A DNA stretch of 64,000 nt from Agapetus fuscipes (GCA_951799405.1 OX637345.1:1798001-1862000), one strand, 5' to 3'; positions 9,840 to 21,290 are shown, counted from the first letter of the stretch. Notes: a model not told the origin generated them from the letters alone. Numbers and translations: made by a program.

Positions 9840-10292
9840 ATTTTACTTTTTTTTTTTTTTAAGAAATCCTGTGCGGGAGACTCCCTAGATTCTAAAGACT
9901 CTAGGGGTCTATGACACTTGTTGTAGTGCCGCAGAGGTGTACGAGCTTGGTCGTCGCTACAAAGCGCCAATACTCAAGCAAGACCCAGTTGCTGTAAGGC
10001 TGGATGGACCTTTTGGTGACCGATCATTGGTAAAGGTGTATGAATTTTTCAACCCAGCAAAGAGCACATTCGAAATATAAATGGTATATTTTTGTGCTCC
10101 GCCGGGATCCGAATCCACAACCTTCCATTTACGAGTCCGAAGTGTTGCCACTACGGACTACGGACCGGTCCAAGATGCCAACGACACGCGGTGTACCTGA
10201 GCGGTTACCCATCCAAGCACTGACCACGCCCAATGTTGCTTAACTTCGGTGATCTATGAGAACCGGTGCTTTCAACATGGCTAACGTCGTTG
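9840..10292 (-). mobile_element. SINE-B with 5S rRNA head and C-type tail
   Basis: Read on the minus strand: 5S-like head (10292-10174), then a tRNA-like head GACCGGTCCGTAGTCC with B box GGATTCGGATCCC. The body follows (GTGCTC, ATACCATTTATATTTCGAA, AAGGTCCATCCAGCC, TTGCTTGAGTATTGGCGC). The tail is CACCTCTGCGGCAC...TAGAGTCT...CCCGCACAGG, ending in a long poly(A). Two Pol III promoter types lie in series. Non-coding and dependent on a LINE partner. The tRNA-like part has a duplicated GGACTAC near 10150-10160. Confidence 0.8.
10174..10292 (-). repeat. 5S rRNA-derived SINE head
   Basis: Minus strand reads as metazoan 5S rRNA through almost its whole length: CACCGGTTCTCAT, GATCACCGAAGTTAAGCAAC, GGGCGTGGTCAGTGCTTGG, ATGGGTAACCGC, CACCGCGTGTCGTTGGC. 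The internal control region (A box, intermediate element, C box) is largely kept. It is fused directly to the SINE-B tRNA-like head, so it is a SINE part and not a 5S gene. Confidence 0.9.
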
Positions 10293-10315
10293 ACAAACTT
10301 ATGTCACTTATAGGT

Positions 10316-10558
10316 TCCCTTGACTTATACAAGGTTGATTGACCACCCATGCTGTAAAAATGGTTCACATTGCCAATGTCACCCGTGTTTCAGGGAAGGA
10401 CAGCAAGAGTTGCAGGGTGTATGTCCATTTGAGATGTTGTAGGTTCACATGCTGCATGTGAAAGTGCGCACTTGTACGTGTTTGCTTGTGAAAATGCATA
10501 TAATGTGAATCTACAATGTAACATATCTTTGCAACTTAGATAAGATTAGATTAGATTA
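10316..10558 (+). repeat. LINE-R tail copy
   Basis: Starts at CCCTTGACTTATACAAGGTT, carries the full terminal block, and ends in TTAGATAAGATTAGATTAG. It begins at the common start point with no LINE coding sequence before it. Confidence 0.75.
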
Positions 10559-10949
10559 GTATATAGCCAACCAAATCTGATTTCAAGGGTAAGCGCCGGG
10601 ATAATTTGTAGAGTTTATTTTCATTTCAGGTACTTACCAACTTAAGAATTCAGCATGTGTATGCGCAAACTTACCCTTGTTTCCTTGCTAACCTACACAA
10701 GGTGTGTATTAAACACTGACGTTTCTTTGCAACTTAAAGTAAACAGAATTCTCATGGAGACATTTTTTTTGCTACACTTGTTTTTTTTTAACACAACTTT
10801 TTTGTTATCTTTTTTTTGCAATACGAAAAAAACAAATTCAAGTTTGAAATTTTTATGATACGCTGAAAACATCTCTTATTCATGACGTATATATTTCGTT
10901 ACGTCACACACAGGGTTGGCAAAAACTCATTTTTTTTATTACTTCTCCA

Positions 10950-11280
10950 ATAACATGAAGTCCATTCCCAGTTTCAGGGAAGGACGGCAGGAGTTGCAAG
11001 GCGTTTGTTCACGTGAGGTTTATTACGTAGAGGGATCATTAGGCGAAAATATTCGAGCACAAAAAAGAAATAAATAAGTGAATTAAAACTTTGTTTCCAT
11101 TTGAATTTTTTAAATAATTAAAAATGGACTTTCACTGTGTTTATAAATCCACCCTAACAAATTTATTTTTTTATTTTTTTGTAAATGCACAAACAACATG
11201 TGTAGGCGCGAACTTACACGTCTTATCCGTGTGTACGCGCATCGAGTAAAAGGCTTAAATGTCAATAAAATCTATAATCT
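10950..11280 (+). repeat. Diverged LINE-R tail split by a PLE fragment
   Basis: CCCAGTTTCAGGGAAGGACG at 10965 and ATGTGTAGGCGCGAACTTAC at 11199 are the two halves of one old tail. The intervening ~11030-11160 segment is PLE-type (TTAGGCGAAAATATTCGAGC, TGGACTTTCACTGTG). Confidence 0.5.
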
Positions 11281-11399
11281 AAGTTGCGAAGATATGTTGA
11301 CATTTTAGATTAATATTAAGTGCATGCTGTAAAGATCTGACTCCATCTATATTCGTTTATACATCCAAAATTTTATACAAAGTATTATATATCTTTCTA

Positions 11400-12765
11400 T
11401 GGCACTTAAAAACTTGGAACAAAAAAAGGTACCCTTATAAAAAAAACCTTGAGCTGTCCTTTGACGCATTGCTGGGCTGTATTCAGTTTCGATCTGTTTC
11501 CTGGAGGTGACGCGTCTCTTCTAGATAAAATCTGAAAATTGCTGTTTAATATTTGATTTGTGGGTGTTTGTGTGAGGATGGAGCTGAAAATGGACCTGAG
11601 ATGCTGCCGGGAGAAAATAATTAGGCTGATTGCATTAAAAATAACTAATGTCGCGACATTAATACAAACTTAAAACCAGTGGCGTGTTCCTGTCCGTGAG
11701 TAAAGCGGTTTGCACAATTATTTTTCTACCATTCGAATTTCGATTGGTTAAGGCATTATTTATGGGGATGTGGAAAGGTCTTTCGTAATCTGTACTTCGG
11801 GTCTTCCACCCATATCGGGAATTCCCGATATTGAGGTGCACCAGGAACAGGTTATGGAGTAGATATTTCCACAAATATTGTTTTGCCAGGTTTTCTTTAT
11901 TTTGGCATCTGTCTCGGGTCTACTTGGCCGGACTTGCTGAGCATCAGACGGTGCCATGGTATTGCGAATTTTGGTAGAATGATGGGGTAAATTAGAAGCT
12001 GTCTTCTCTAACAAAAGCAGCTTGGAATAGAGTATGGAGTATTAATTAGCGTGCTAAAGTCCTGTGACGATTCTTTGGTAGAAGAGAGAGAGCGTCAAGC
12101 TTGTAAACCGATCGGTTAATCTCACTTCGGGGTCGCAAGTCCCCGACTTCTCCATTGGAGCTAGCAGGCAGATTTTCTACTTAGAGGTGGGATTTTAATT
12201 AAAATAATTATGGGGTGGGTGGAGGTAGATTTGCATATTATTATAAATATATTATACGTAATACATTTAGGCGCAATGTAATTTATTCATATTGTTATTA
12301 TAATGTTATTTTGTAAATTTATGTAATCTGTCAAATAAAAAGACTAACAAAATTAACACATCAAGTAACTTTTCGCGATTTGCGTCCCCCCTTTTTCCTG
12401 TTCCTCATTTTGTATACGCCTTTGAATACGTTGACTGCCATGTTTTTTCTATACGCCGTGACCTTACCAGAGCGGGTTCTAGTAATTTCACAGAAAACAA
12501 AATCCCATTAAAAATGAAAGTCACTTGTTTTAAAATCGGTTTTAATATCATATAGTCATTTTGCATTACACGTAACTTAAATCTCGTAAGCTTTTTAATT
12601 ATAATTTTGAATTTACAATTTAGTTAGAAAATGCGTATGTTCCACACCGAACGATAACGAATTTGGGTTTGCCACTAAAGTAGATTTTGAAACGGTAAAA
12701 CAAAAAATTTACACAACGTTCCGTTTCATTATCTTCCACACGACGAGGAGTCCTACCCTTAGCTA
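11400..12765. other. Unannotated, mostly unique DNA
   Basis: The longest stretch without a recognised repeat. Short ORFs on both strands show no family I recognise. Moderately GC-rich patches occur at 11790-11960 and 12090-12170. Possibly intron or intergenic host sequence. Confidence 0.35.
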
Positions 12766-12769
12766 GACG

Positions 12770-13140
12770 ATCACACAAATGGACAAAACTACGACGATAA
12801 TCAGAGGAGGCAGCGAGGGATATTCTCCATCAACGAGGGAACTTTCACCTCCAAGATCTCTGATCTATTCCCCATCAACGAGGGATTACCAGCACCAGCA
12901 TTACCAGTTCCAGTACGAGCAGTAGCAGCATCCACAAGGATTCCAAGATCTTTGATCTTTCTTCATCAACCAGGAGCTCATCATTCACCAGGAATCTTCA
13001 ACAATCTCTCTGAGAGGGAAGATCTCACCATATGGAGAACTCATCATATGGAGGACATGGATGCAGGAGCATGGCCATTGGCTCGCCTGTCATAGAACAC
13101 CTTTTCCAGAATACAGTATCCGGTCTCCTCATTTATTACT
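12770..13140 (+). other. Coding-like remnant with repeated SPSTR motif
   Basis: One forward frame reads SEGYSPSTRELSPPRSLIYS and then SPSTRDYQHQHYQFQYEQ before a stop. The DNA repeats CCATCAACGAGGGA and CAAGATCT. Base composition is clearly richer than the neighbours. I do not recognise the family; it could be a decayed LTR-retrotransposon or host exon. No catalytic motif seen. Confidence 0.25.
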
Positions 13141-13149
13141 TCACCAGGG

Positions 13150-13345
13150 GGGGGAACTTTACAATGCCCACAAACAGACACGTAGAAGTTCGCGCTTACA
13201 AATTCTGCGTGTGTACCTACAAATTAAAATCAAACCTCAAATGAACATAAACCTTGCATTTTTTGCCGACCTTCCCTGAAACAGGGGAGATATTTGCAAA
13301 GTGAACCCCAAGTATGAGTTGTCATGTCAGCTTCAAACTAACCAT
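13150..13345 (-). repeat. LINE-R tail copy (reverse)
   Basis: Minus strand has GGGGTTCACTTTGCAAATAT, CCTGTTTCAGGGAAGGTCGG and GTAAGCGCGAAC in the normal order. The tandem end is missing. Confidence 0.65.
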
Positions 13346-13374
13346 ATTTTTGCGACTTAATCCATAAAAGAATG

Positions 13375-13585
13375 TCCCTGTAAAAACTTGGCTATATTTT
13401 TCCATTGCCAACCCGGTTTCAGGGAAAGGCCTCGGATTTGCAAGGTTTATGTTCATGTGAGTATTGGTTTATTTTGTATTTACACATGCAGCATGTGCAA
13501 ACGTGAACTGACATGTGCCTGCTTGCGGGCATACGTTAATTATGAGATTTCAATGCCAAGTTCTCTTTGCAACTAAGATTATAGA
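13375..13585 (+). repeat. Diverged LINE-R tail copy
   Basis: GCCAACCCGGTTTCAGGGAA, ACACATGCAGCATGTGCAAA and GCAACTAAGATTATAG. Belongs to an older subfamily shared with 39045, 52365 and 63420 (CATGTGAG and CATGCAGCATGTG variants). Confidence 0.6.
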
Positions 13586-13869
13586 TTGAGACTCGAGAGG
13601 TGTTCTTTAAATTTTTTTTTGTAAAATAATTAATAATAAAAAAATCCTTTCTTGAAAAAAAATGTCTTTTCACAACCCTGTTAAATTATTATGTAAATGA
13701 CAAATACAAAGGAGTGATATCTATTTCATCTGAAAATTGTCTATCACAACTTGGGCGACGCGAGACCACTGGTTCTCAAAGTTTTCCAACAAAATACTCG
13801 CAAAATCTTCTTTCTCATCTGTATGTAACTTTTCAGTAAATAAAATCTTCATGGTTCTTTCTTGGTTCG

Positions 13870-14120
13870 TTCCATGACTGCTAGGTTGGTAAGAGACTGA
13901 CCATCAATACTGTAAAAAATGTTTCACTTTGCCAATGTCACCCCTGTTTCAGGGAAGGGTCAGCAAGAGTTGCAGGGCCCATGTTCATTTGAGATAAGGG
14001 TTTCATGTTTTACGTTCACATGCGGCATGTGTAAGTGCGAACTGACACGTGTCTGTTTGTGGGCATGCATTTAATTTGAATTTAAAATGTTTATATGTCT
14101 TTGCAACTTAGATTTTAAAT
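13870..14120 (+). repeat. LINE-R tail copy
   Basis: Starts at TTCCATGACTGCTAGGTTGG, the common start position with substitutions, and continues through the full block to TTTGCAACTTAGATTTTA. Confidence 0.7.
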
Positions 14121-14324
14121 GATTAGTGGATCGTAGGAAATGATTAGTTAATCTATGTTTTTATTCATAAAACGCAAGCATTCAACAATCTGAGCCACAG
14201 ACTGGACTTTCATTGAAATATATTTCATTCGTTCGTTATATTTCCAGTTCTACAAACCAATTGTGGCCCCTGTCGGGACAACGCGGCAAGAAGTCTCCCT
14301 ATATGTGTAGCTTAGTCGCATGTG

Positions 14325-14700
14325 GTGCTAGAAGCGCATGCTCCAAATCCCAAAGACGGCTAGACGTACCAAGGAGTCCATTCGTCGGGAGCTACGTTTA
14401 GATGGCTTGACTCTGGCCATCAAATGTATAGGTTTACGCCGTATTCTTCAGTTCTTCGGACACGTTGTCTGCGGCAATGAGGATAGCCTGGAACGACTGG
14501 TTGTACCTAAGTGGTGGCTTAGAGGGGAAGAGAGGAAGAGAAAGATCTCCCACATGGTGGACCGATCAATTGAAGACAGCAGCATGCACCTCTATGGTTG
14601 GATCGCTGGCGCTGTGGGCAGCGCAGTCAAGAGAGAACTGGAGAGGAGTGGTTGCCTCCACACGGGTGACAATCCTCAGCAATGAGGAACAAGAATAAGA
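14325..14700 (+). pseudogene. LINE ORF C-terminal remnant
   Basis: Two overlapping forward frames together give LRRILQFFGHVVCGNEDSLE, then RGRERSPTWWTDQLKTAA and RENWRGVV, followed by an AAGAATAAGAAGAAG tail. The FFGH...RGRSPTRW.DQ...WR pattern is the usual C-terminus of an insect LINE ORF. A frameshift lies near 14520. A different family from LINE-R. Confidence 0.6.
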
Positions 14701-14827
14701 AGAAGTCGCATAAAAAAGTTAAAAAAAAGAAACTGAGTATGTTTGAGAATCTTTGTTAGTGTAAGAATGTTGTAGATAAAGAAATATATCACACACTTCC
14801 ATCTTAGAGCAAAGTTTTAGCCTGCGG

Positions 14828-14970
14828 GCTGAATGTATACAGTCACTGTATACACTCACTGTATACACTGATGCATATACTCACTGTAAACACCCAATGT
14901 AATACAGTATATACCTACAGTGAATGTAGAAGTACATATATATTCACTGTACATCCAGTGTATACATCAT
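14828..14970. repeat. CACTGTATA-rich degenerate tandem repeat
   Basis: Irregular repeats of TATACACTCACTG and its inverse CAGTGTATACA. They create several overlapping small hairpins. Confidence 0.6.
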
Positions 14971-15034
14971 AAATGCTGCATGCCGATCGTAGAACCAGGC
15001 AGATCGAGTTGTGTCCAGGCGTTTCATAAAATGC

Positions 15035-15280
15035 CAGTTGCCTAACCGTCCCTCCAGTGCTTGTTTAATGTATCTATAATTCGATTCTAAGATGACCTTT
15101 CAGTGAAATTGTCTTAAAAATCACATTCTACACAATCTGAGCTAAGAGAAAAACGTAAAACACGATAATGTGAGAGTTGTTTTAAATATTTTTAAAATCA
15201 ATTTCCAGTTTTCATAAGACACATTGGTTCAGTACACATGCAAACATTGCTCATGTGAAATAACCTCTGATGGACATAAG
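15035..15280. repeat. MITE M2, diverged copy
   Basis: Matches 15770-16033 through the interior (CAATCTGAGCTAAGAGAAAA, CACGATAATGTGAGAGTTG, TTTTCATAAGACACATTGG, ACACATGCAAACATTGCTC). Its terminal repeats are eroded. Confidence 0.65.
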
Positions 15281-15439
15281 ACAAAAAAGCCTTAAGGAGA
15301 ATTAATAACGTGTGCATCATGACGTGTCTTTAATTTTTAATCTAAGTTGCAAAGATATTAATATTTCAGGGTTTGTGTATTGACATTGTGAAGAATAATT
15401 TTAAATTAATTATGTAAAAATAGAACACAAACTTTTTAT

Positions 15440-15745
15440 TCACGAGTTGATTTATTTCCTCGGGCGCTTTCGATGCTATCACACTACTCCTCTGGACAAA
15501 CGATCGACCGAACACACTGTCAAGAGTTCGATTCTCACTGAGCATTGTTTCCTACTTCGGTGTTTATTTTAAACCCAAAATAAAACACTGGCATAGTTCA
15601 CTCAGCCTTCATAAGAAACAAGAACCAGCCCCCTTGGGAGCTGGGAAATCACCACATCCACCAAAGTGGTTTGCGTAAGGCCCGCCGTCTTTCTTGTAAA
15701 AATAAATAGGTTCGACACTCCACATGCGATGTCTTCGTGTACTAC
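15440..15745 (+). repeat. SINE-A copy, with a PLE fragment at its head
   Basis: 15440-15470 is the PLE-type GAGTTGATTTATTTCCTCGG block. From about 15500, a SINE-A body follows: B-box-like GAGTTCGATTCTCAC, TTCGGTGTTTATTTTAAACC, CAGCCCCCTTGGGAGCTGGG, GTAAAAATAAATAGGTTCG. The A box is badly eroded. Confidence 0.55.
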
Positions 15746-15767
15746 GTGGTAAAAATGTAAACTATAT

Positions 15768-16033
15768 ATCGCTCCCCCAGTTCTTGTTTATCGTATACGC
15801 CAATCTTGTCAAATATGACTTTTTCATGCAGTTGTCTTATGAATCAAATTCCACCACAATCTGAGCTAAGAAAAACCGTAAAACTCGATAATGTGAGAGT
15901 TCTTTTAAATATTTTTTAAATAAATTTCATGTTTTCATAAGACACATTGGTCCAGTACACATGCAAACATTGCTAATGTAAAATTTTCTCAATGGCGTAT
16001 ACGATAAACAAGAACTAAGGCAGCGATATGTAG
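15768..16033. mobile_element. MITE M2 with 30-bp TIRs
   Basis: Left end CGCTCCCCCAGTTCTTGTTT plus ATCGTATACGCC. The right end is its reverse complement (GGCGTATACGATAAACAAGA then ACTAAGGCAGCG). A 4-bp ATAT direct repeat flanks it. The copy at 25596-26095 is flanked by ACAT, supporting a 4-bp TSD for the family. No ORF. Confidence 0.7.
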
Positions 16034-18281
16034 CATAGTTGCATTTCTCAGACATATCATATAGTTTTTGGAATGAGCTGAATGCGGTTGTGCATGAAAG
16101 GAAGAAGAATGAAAACATTGTAATTTTAGGTGATATGAATGGATGGATAGGTGCGCAGAGGGATGAATGTTTGAAAATTATTGGTCCTGGTGGGAGAGGT
16201 GTAGTCAATGATAATGGGCGACATCTGATTGCTTTGTGTGCGGAGCACAGTCTTTTTGCATCAAATACTTGGTTTCGGCATAAGGATGTGCATCTGTACA
16301 CGAGGCAGATTGTGGGAAGTCGCACAATCATTGACTACATCTGTGTGGATGAAAGATTGAGAGGAGCCGTAAGAGATAGCCGTGTCTACCGCGGGCCTGA
16401 AATAGGCAGTGATCACTATCTCTTATGTGCTAAAATAATGCTTGGTGAAGTAAGAAAGAAGAAACGCAAGAAGCAAGTAAGAATGACTAGAATAAAAGTA
16501 GAAAGGCTGAATGAAGAAAATGTGAAAGAGAAGTATGTATCAGAGCTCCACAAAATTTTAAGTGTAAATGAACTTGAGAAGAATGTGTGTGGAAAAGATA
16601 TTGAAAGCATGTGGAAAGATCTGAAGGAAGGAATGATTGAATGTGCTAAAAAAGTATGTGGGGTAACGAAAGGTGGAAAATTGAAAGGAGATGCCTGGTG
16701 GAATGATAGAGTGAAAGAAGCTGTGAAAGTTAAGAAAAAGTGTTATGAAAATTGGCTGAATGATAGAAATGATAGAAAGCTAGAAGACGAATATAAGATA
16801 GCTAAGAGAATGGCGAAGACTATAATTTATGAAAGCAAGATGAATGAACAAAGAAAGATTGATGAAAGGATTAACAAAAGTTTCACCGACAGTAAGAAGG
16901 AATTTTGGAGGTGGATCAATGCGGATAGAAATAAATCTTCTGCATTGACCACTCCGGGAGTCAAAAGTGCTGCCGGTGAGATGGTATGGGAGAATGAAGA
17001 AGTATGCAAGAGATGGAAAAACTATTTTCAAGAAATTTTTGGCCAGGGTGAAAGAAGAATTTATGAACAGACAGATGAAGAGAATGAATTGAAGATTTTG
17101 AAAGAAGAAATGAAAGTGTCTATTTCACGTCTGAAGAATGGGAAGTCTGCTGGGTTTGATGGTATAAATGGTGAAATGTTGAAAGCAGGAGGTGAATGTG
17201 TGATAGATTGGATGTTTGAATTATGTAAGCTTTGTGTGAATGCAGGAGTAGTACCGATGGATTGGAGGAAGGCAGTCATTGTTCCCATTTACAAAGGTAA
17301 AGGGGATAAAAAAGACTGTCAGAACTTCAGACCAATCAGTCTACTCAGTATACCAGGAAAAGTCTTCTGTAAGGTGATTATAAAAAATGTGATTCTGACT
17401 ACTAGCAAAAGGGTTTCCGATATACAGTCCGGCTTTATGGCCGGTAGAGGCTGTGTTGATCAGATTTTCACTCTACGACAACTTGTTGAAAAACAATTGT
17501 CGGTGAGGGGGAAACTATTCACGGCCTTTGTGGATCTGGAAAAGGCTTTTGACTCAGTGGACAGAGGTATGTTGTGGGATGTTTTGAAAGCATACGGAGT
17601 GAATGGAGCTCTACTCAATGCGGTGCATGCGAACTATGAGAATAGTATGGCCTGCATTCGTATTGATGGTGAGTATAGTGAATGGTTTGAAGTTTTTAAG
17701 GGTGTAAGGCAAGGATGTGTGATGAGCCCATGGCTATTTAACATAGTCATGGACAAGTGTGTTCGAGATGCTAGACTTGATGATTGTGGATTAATGATAG
17801 GAGAGAGCAAAGTAAGCGTTCTACTGTATGCGGATGATGCAGTCCTTGTATCTGATTCAGCAGTGGAATTGCAAATGATGCTCTCTAGATTGAACGAAGC
17901 TTTGAAAGGTAATAATTTGAATTTGAATGCAAGAAAGACGAAAGTTTTGATTTTTGAAAGAGATGATGAAAATATGAATTATGAATTTAAAATTAATGGA
18001 ATGAATGTTGATGTTGTAAATGAGTTTGTATATTTGGGAAGTAAGTTTGAAAAAGATGGAAGAATGGCCGGTGAATTTGAAAGAAGAATAATGAAAGGCA
18101 GGTGTGTACTGGGTGCGACCGCTTGCATCGCCAGGAACCAAAATCTCTCAAAAAATGTTAGATTGGCGGTGCACGGTGGTATACTAGTGCCAACCTTGAT
18201 GTATGGAAGTGAAGCCTGGACGGTGAGTGAAAGGGAAATTAGTAAAGTCCATACAGTAGAAATGGACTATCTAAGAAGTAT

Positions 18282-19273
18282 CTAAATCTAAATCTAAATC
18301 TAAGCTGCAAAGATATGTATCAATTGAGATTCATATTAAATGCATTCCCACAAGCAGACATGCATAATTTCGCGCTTACACATGCCGCATGTGGACCTAC
18401 AATATAAAAAACCCAATCTCAAATGAACATAAGCCCTGCAACTCTTGCCGACCTTCCCTGAAGCAGGGGTGACATTGGCAAAGTGAACCATTTTTTACAG
18501 TATGGGTGGTCAGCCGCATACCAACCTATCAGTCAAGGAGTATCTACAAGCAATTAATACAATCAAAGATGTATATAAAACAAATAAACTCTTAACAATT
18601 AAACAGTAAAAAATTAAAAAAAAAACTACCAAACATATTTTTTTTAAATTTAAAAGCCTCAGCTTTAACCGCCAGCATTACAGATCAACCGCCATTTCTT
18701 TCGATCCTTGCATACTTCTTTCATTTCATCCAGAGCCATAACCTTTTTCATACAAGCTCTCCTTTTATTATGACTCTGGATATCCCATTCATTCGCTATT
18801 TCGAAAATTTGGTCCATCCATACCTTTCTCGGTCTTCCTCTTCCACGACATCCATCAATTCTCGCAGCATACACTTTCTTCGTCAGTCTTTCCTCATTCA
18901 TTCTCTCCAAATGTCCAAACCATCTAAGTATACTTCTTTTAATCTTTACTTTCACACTTTCTCTTACACCACATTCCTCTCTAACAAAATCATTCCTCAC
19001 CTTATCACTCCGTCTTTTCCCAATCATACTTCTTAAGTAGTCCATTTCTACTGTATGGACTTTACTAATCTCACTTTCATTCACCGTCCAGGCTTCACTT
19101 CCATACATCAGAGTGGGTACTAGTATACCACCGTGCACCGCCAGTCGAACATTTTTTGAAAGATTCTGGTTCTTGGCGATGCTAGCGGTAGCACCCAGTA
19201 CGCACCTGCCTTTCATTATTCTTCTTTCAAATTCACCGATCATTCTTCCATCTTTTTCAAATTTACTTCTATT
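18282..19273 (-). mobile_element. LINE-R copy nested in LINE-R, AGTAT TSD
   Basis: Minus-strand 5'-truncated copy. Its tail (TTAGATTTAGATTTAGATTTAG) is at 18282, and it ends inside the ORF at 19273. The target AGTAT is duplicated (18277-18281 and 19274-19278), and removal restores the host ORF exactly. It is a slightly diverged subfamily (ESEISKV, RSILRWFGHLERMNEERL), so at least two subfamilies were mobile. Confidence 0.9.
18665..19243 (-). pseudogene. LINE-R ORF C-terminal 192 codons
   Basis: Covers EFERRIMKGRC, LMYGSEAWTVNES, RWFGHLERMNEERLTKK, GCRGRGRPRKVWMDQ and KKWRLICN. The RT catalytic part is missing through 5' truncation. Intact to its stop codon. Confidence 0.8.
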
Positions 19274-20304
19274 AGTATGATTGGGAAAAAACGAAGTGAC
19301 AGGGTGAGGAATGATTTTGTAAGAGAAGAATGTGGTGTAAGGGAAAGTGCGAAAGTGAAGATTAAAAGAAGTATGTTAAGATGGTTCGGGCACTTGGAGA
19401 GAATGAGTGATGAAAGATTGACGAAGAAAGTATATGTTGCTAGAATAGATGGATGTCGTGGTAGAGGAAGACCGAGAAAAGTATGGAAGGATCAAATCTC
19501 TGAAATAGCGAATGAATGGGATATCCAGAGTCATAATAAAAGGAGGACTTGTATGAAAAAGGTTATGACTCTGGATGAAATGAAAGAAGTATGCAGGGAC
19601 AGGAAGAAGTGGCGGCTAATCTGCAATGTTGATTTCTAATGTTGGTGTATTCATTTGCTACATTTTTTGCATAGGAAATTTTTGACTTTTTTTGTATAGA
19701 TTTCTTTGTAAGGTTTTGTTCTTTTTTATATTTAAATGTAATTTATTATTCATATTCCTTGACTTATAGGTTGGTATGAGGCTGACCACCCATACTGTAA
19801 AAAATGGTTCACTTTGCCAATGTCACCCCTGTTTCAGGGAAGGTCGGCAAAAGTTGTGGGGCTTATGTTCATTTGAGGTTTGGATTTTATTTGTAAGTAC
19901 ACATTCAGCATTTGTAAGCGCGAACTACACTTGTTGGTTTGTGGGCATACATCTGAGAGCTTTAAATGAATATATCCTTGCAACTTAGATTATAGATTAT
20001 TATAGATCATATAATTCCTAGGCATATTGTAATATTTCTGATTTAACGACTGGTCTACGACATCTACCCTCCTTTGTAGGGACAATATTTTTTATTGCCA
20101 ATTTGTGGGAAATAAAAATAACCCGCGGCGACATTTGAATACCAAGATAGATCTTCCTCACGAAAAACTTTATAGGATTCTGCTTGTTATTTTGTCTTTT
20201 GTTTATTTATTTTTTCCATCTCGTGCCAATTTATTTAAAGTCAATATATTTTTATTTTCTGAAAAATAAATATTACCAATCTCTTTATAAATAAAAGCAA
20301 AACT

Positions 20305-20510
20305 TAATCCATGTCACCCCTGTTTCAAGAAAAATCAGCAAGACTTGCGAGCTTATGTTCATTTAAGATTTTGGTTTATATTGTTAGTATTAATGCCACA
20401 TCATGTGTACCTAACCATGAACTTACACGTGTCTGATTGTGAGCATGCATAAAATGTGAACCTTAAATATGAATAGTGTTTTGCAACTTCGATTATATAT
20501 ATTAATACGT
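20305..20510 (+). repeat. Diverged LINE-R tail copy
   Basis: CCATGTCACCCCTGTTTCAA to GCAACTTCGATTATATAT. Old copy without the start segment. Confidence 0.5.
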
Positions 20511-20559
20511 AATATATTAATCTTCTTCAACATGCATTTGTTATGTCCAATTATCATCT

Positions 20560-20795
20560 ATGTTGCAAATATATACTAACATTTTAGATTCATATTTGAT
20601 GCATACCCCTTCAACACATGTATAAGTTCGTGCTTCTACAAGCTGCATGTATACATATAAAATAAAATAAAAACAATCTCAAATTAACACACACACACAC
20701 ACTGCAAGTCATGCCGCTCGTCGTTGAAACAGGGATATCATCGGTAAAAGTGAGCAACGTTGCAGTCAGCCTCATCCCAACTTTTAAGTCAAATA
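20560..20795 (-). repeat. Diverged LINE-R tail copy (reverse)
   Basis: Minus strand starts TTTGACTTAAAAGTTGGGAT and runs down to CATATTTGC at 20565. A short AC run at 20690-20702 interrupts it. Confidence 0.5.
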
Positions 20796-20929
20796 AATGA
20801 AAGATTGCTTTTTTAATTGTTTATTCTTTTAAACATTGTATTATTCAAATTCTCTAAAAGCCCAGACACTAGTTTCGTCTCGCTCTGAAGTAAACAAGTC
20901 AACGCGCAGAGAGAGCGGGATGGCAGATA

Positions 20930-21290
20930 GTCGAGATGGTAAAAGTGACGAGAAAAGTTTGAATAGCAAAAGTGCCTTCTTCGAAAAAGTGCAGTGGCGG
21001 AACCAAAGGATATTGAATTATTTAGGTATATTTAGAATGGGTTTTTGCGATCCATTTTTTGGACATGTAGCACGTGCAGATGACTCCAGGATCATCAGAA
21101 CTGTCTTGGATGGTGCCCCCTCAGGTGTTAGACCACTCGGACGTCCCAGGATACGGTGAGCAGACGACGTTGAAGCCGACGCCGAAGTTCTGGGAGTGAG
21201 GGGACCATGGAGGGAAGAAGCACAAGACAGAGAGTCCTGGAAGATTGTGGTGCGGGAGGCCCTGAGCCTTCAAGGTTTCTGAACCGAAGA
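20930..21290 (+). pseudogene. LINE ORF C-terminal remnant
   Basis: Forward frame reads FFGHVARADDSRIIRTVLDG then RPLGRPRIR, a stop where a Trp is expected (21157-21159), ADDVEADAEVLG, and WKIVVREAL. The RGRPR.RW.DD..AD...LG....W pattern is a LINE RT C-terminus of a family different from LINE-R. Noticeably GC-richer than its flanks. Confidence 0.6.

Larger units (their letters stand above)
16051..19639 (+). pseudogene. LINE-R ORF, truncated and disrupted
   Basis: Open frame 16039-18285 then 19277-19639, which join at MIGKKRSD once the nested copy is removed. It retains the later endonuclease motifs (ILGDMNGWIG, GSDHYLLCA), the full RT with FVDLEKAFDS and LLYADDAVLVSD, and the basic C-terminus. 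It lacks the first ~142 residues including the endonuclease Glu box. The first ~12 codons of the open frame come from flanking sequence. Inactive in cis. Confidence 0.85.
16051..20000 (+). mobile_element. LINE-R, 5'-truncated copy with nested insertion
   Basis: Sequence equals the complete copy from 35716 onward with only a handful of substitutions (e.g. T at 16205 versus C at 35855). It is interrupted at 18282-19273 by a reversed LINE-R copy and resumes to the GATTATAGATTAT tail. Truncated within the endonuclease domain, 3' to the catalytic Glu. Near-identity to 35000-38655 indicates recent activity. Confidence 0.9.

Noticed and set aside
10174..10292. Functional 5S rRNA gene
   Set aside because: Fused to a SINE tRNA-like head, with several substitutions and a duplicate arrangement at 44342; SINE head is the simpler reading.
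16039..16074. MHFSDISYSF as the true N-terminus of the LINE-R ORF copy
   Set aside because: These codons are flanking DNA fused in frame by 5' truncation; homology with the complete copy begins only at 16051.
17857..18141. Antisense open frames inside LINE-R (also 37507-37791 and others)
   Set aside because: Shadow frames caused by purine-rich coding strand; duplicated only because the LINE is duplicated.
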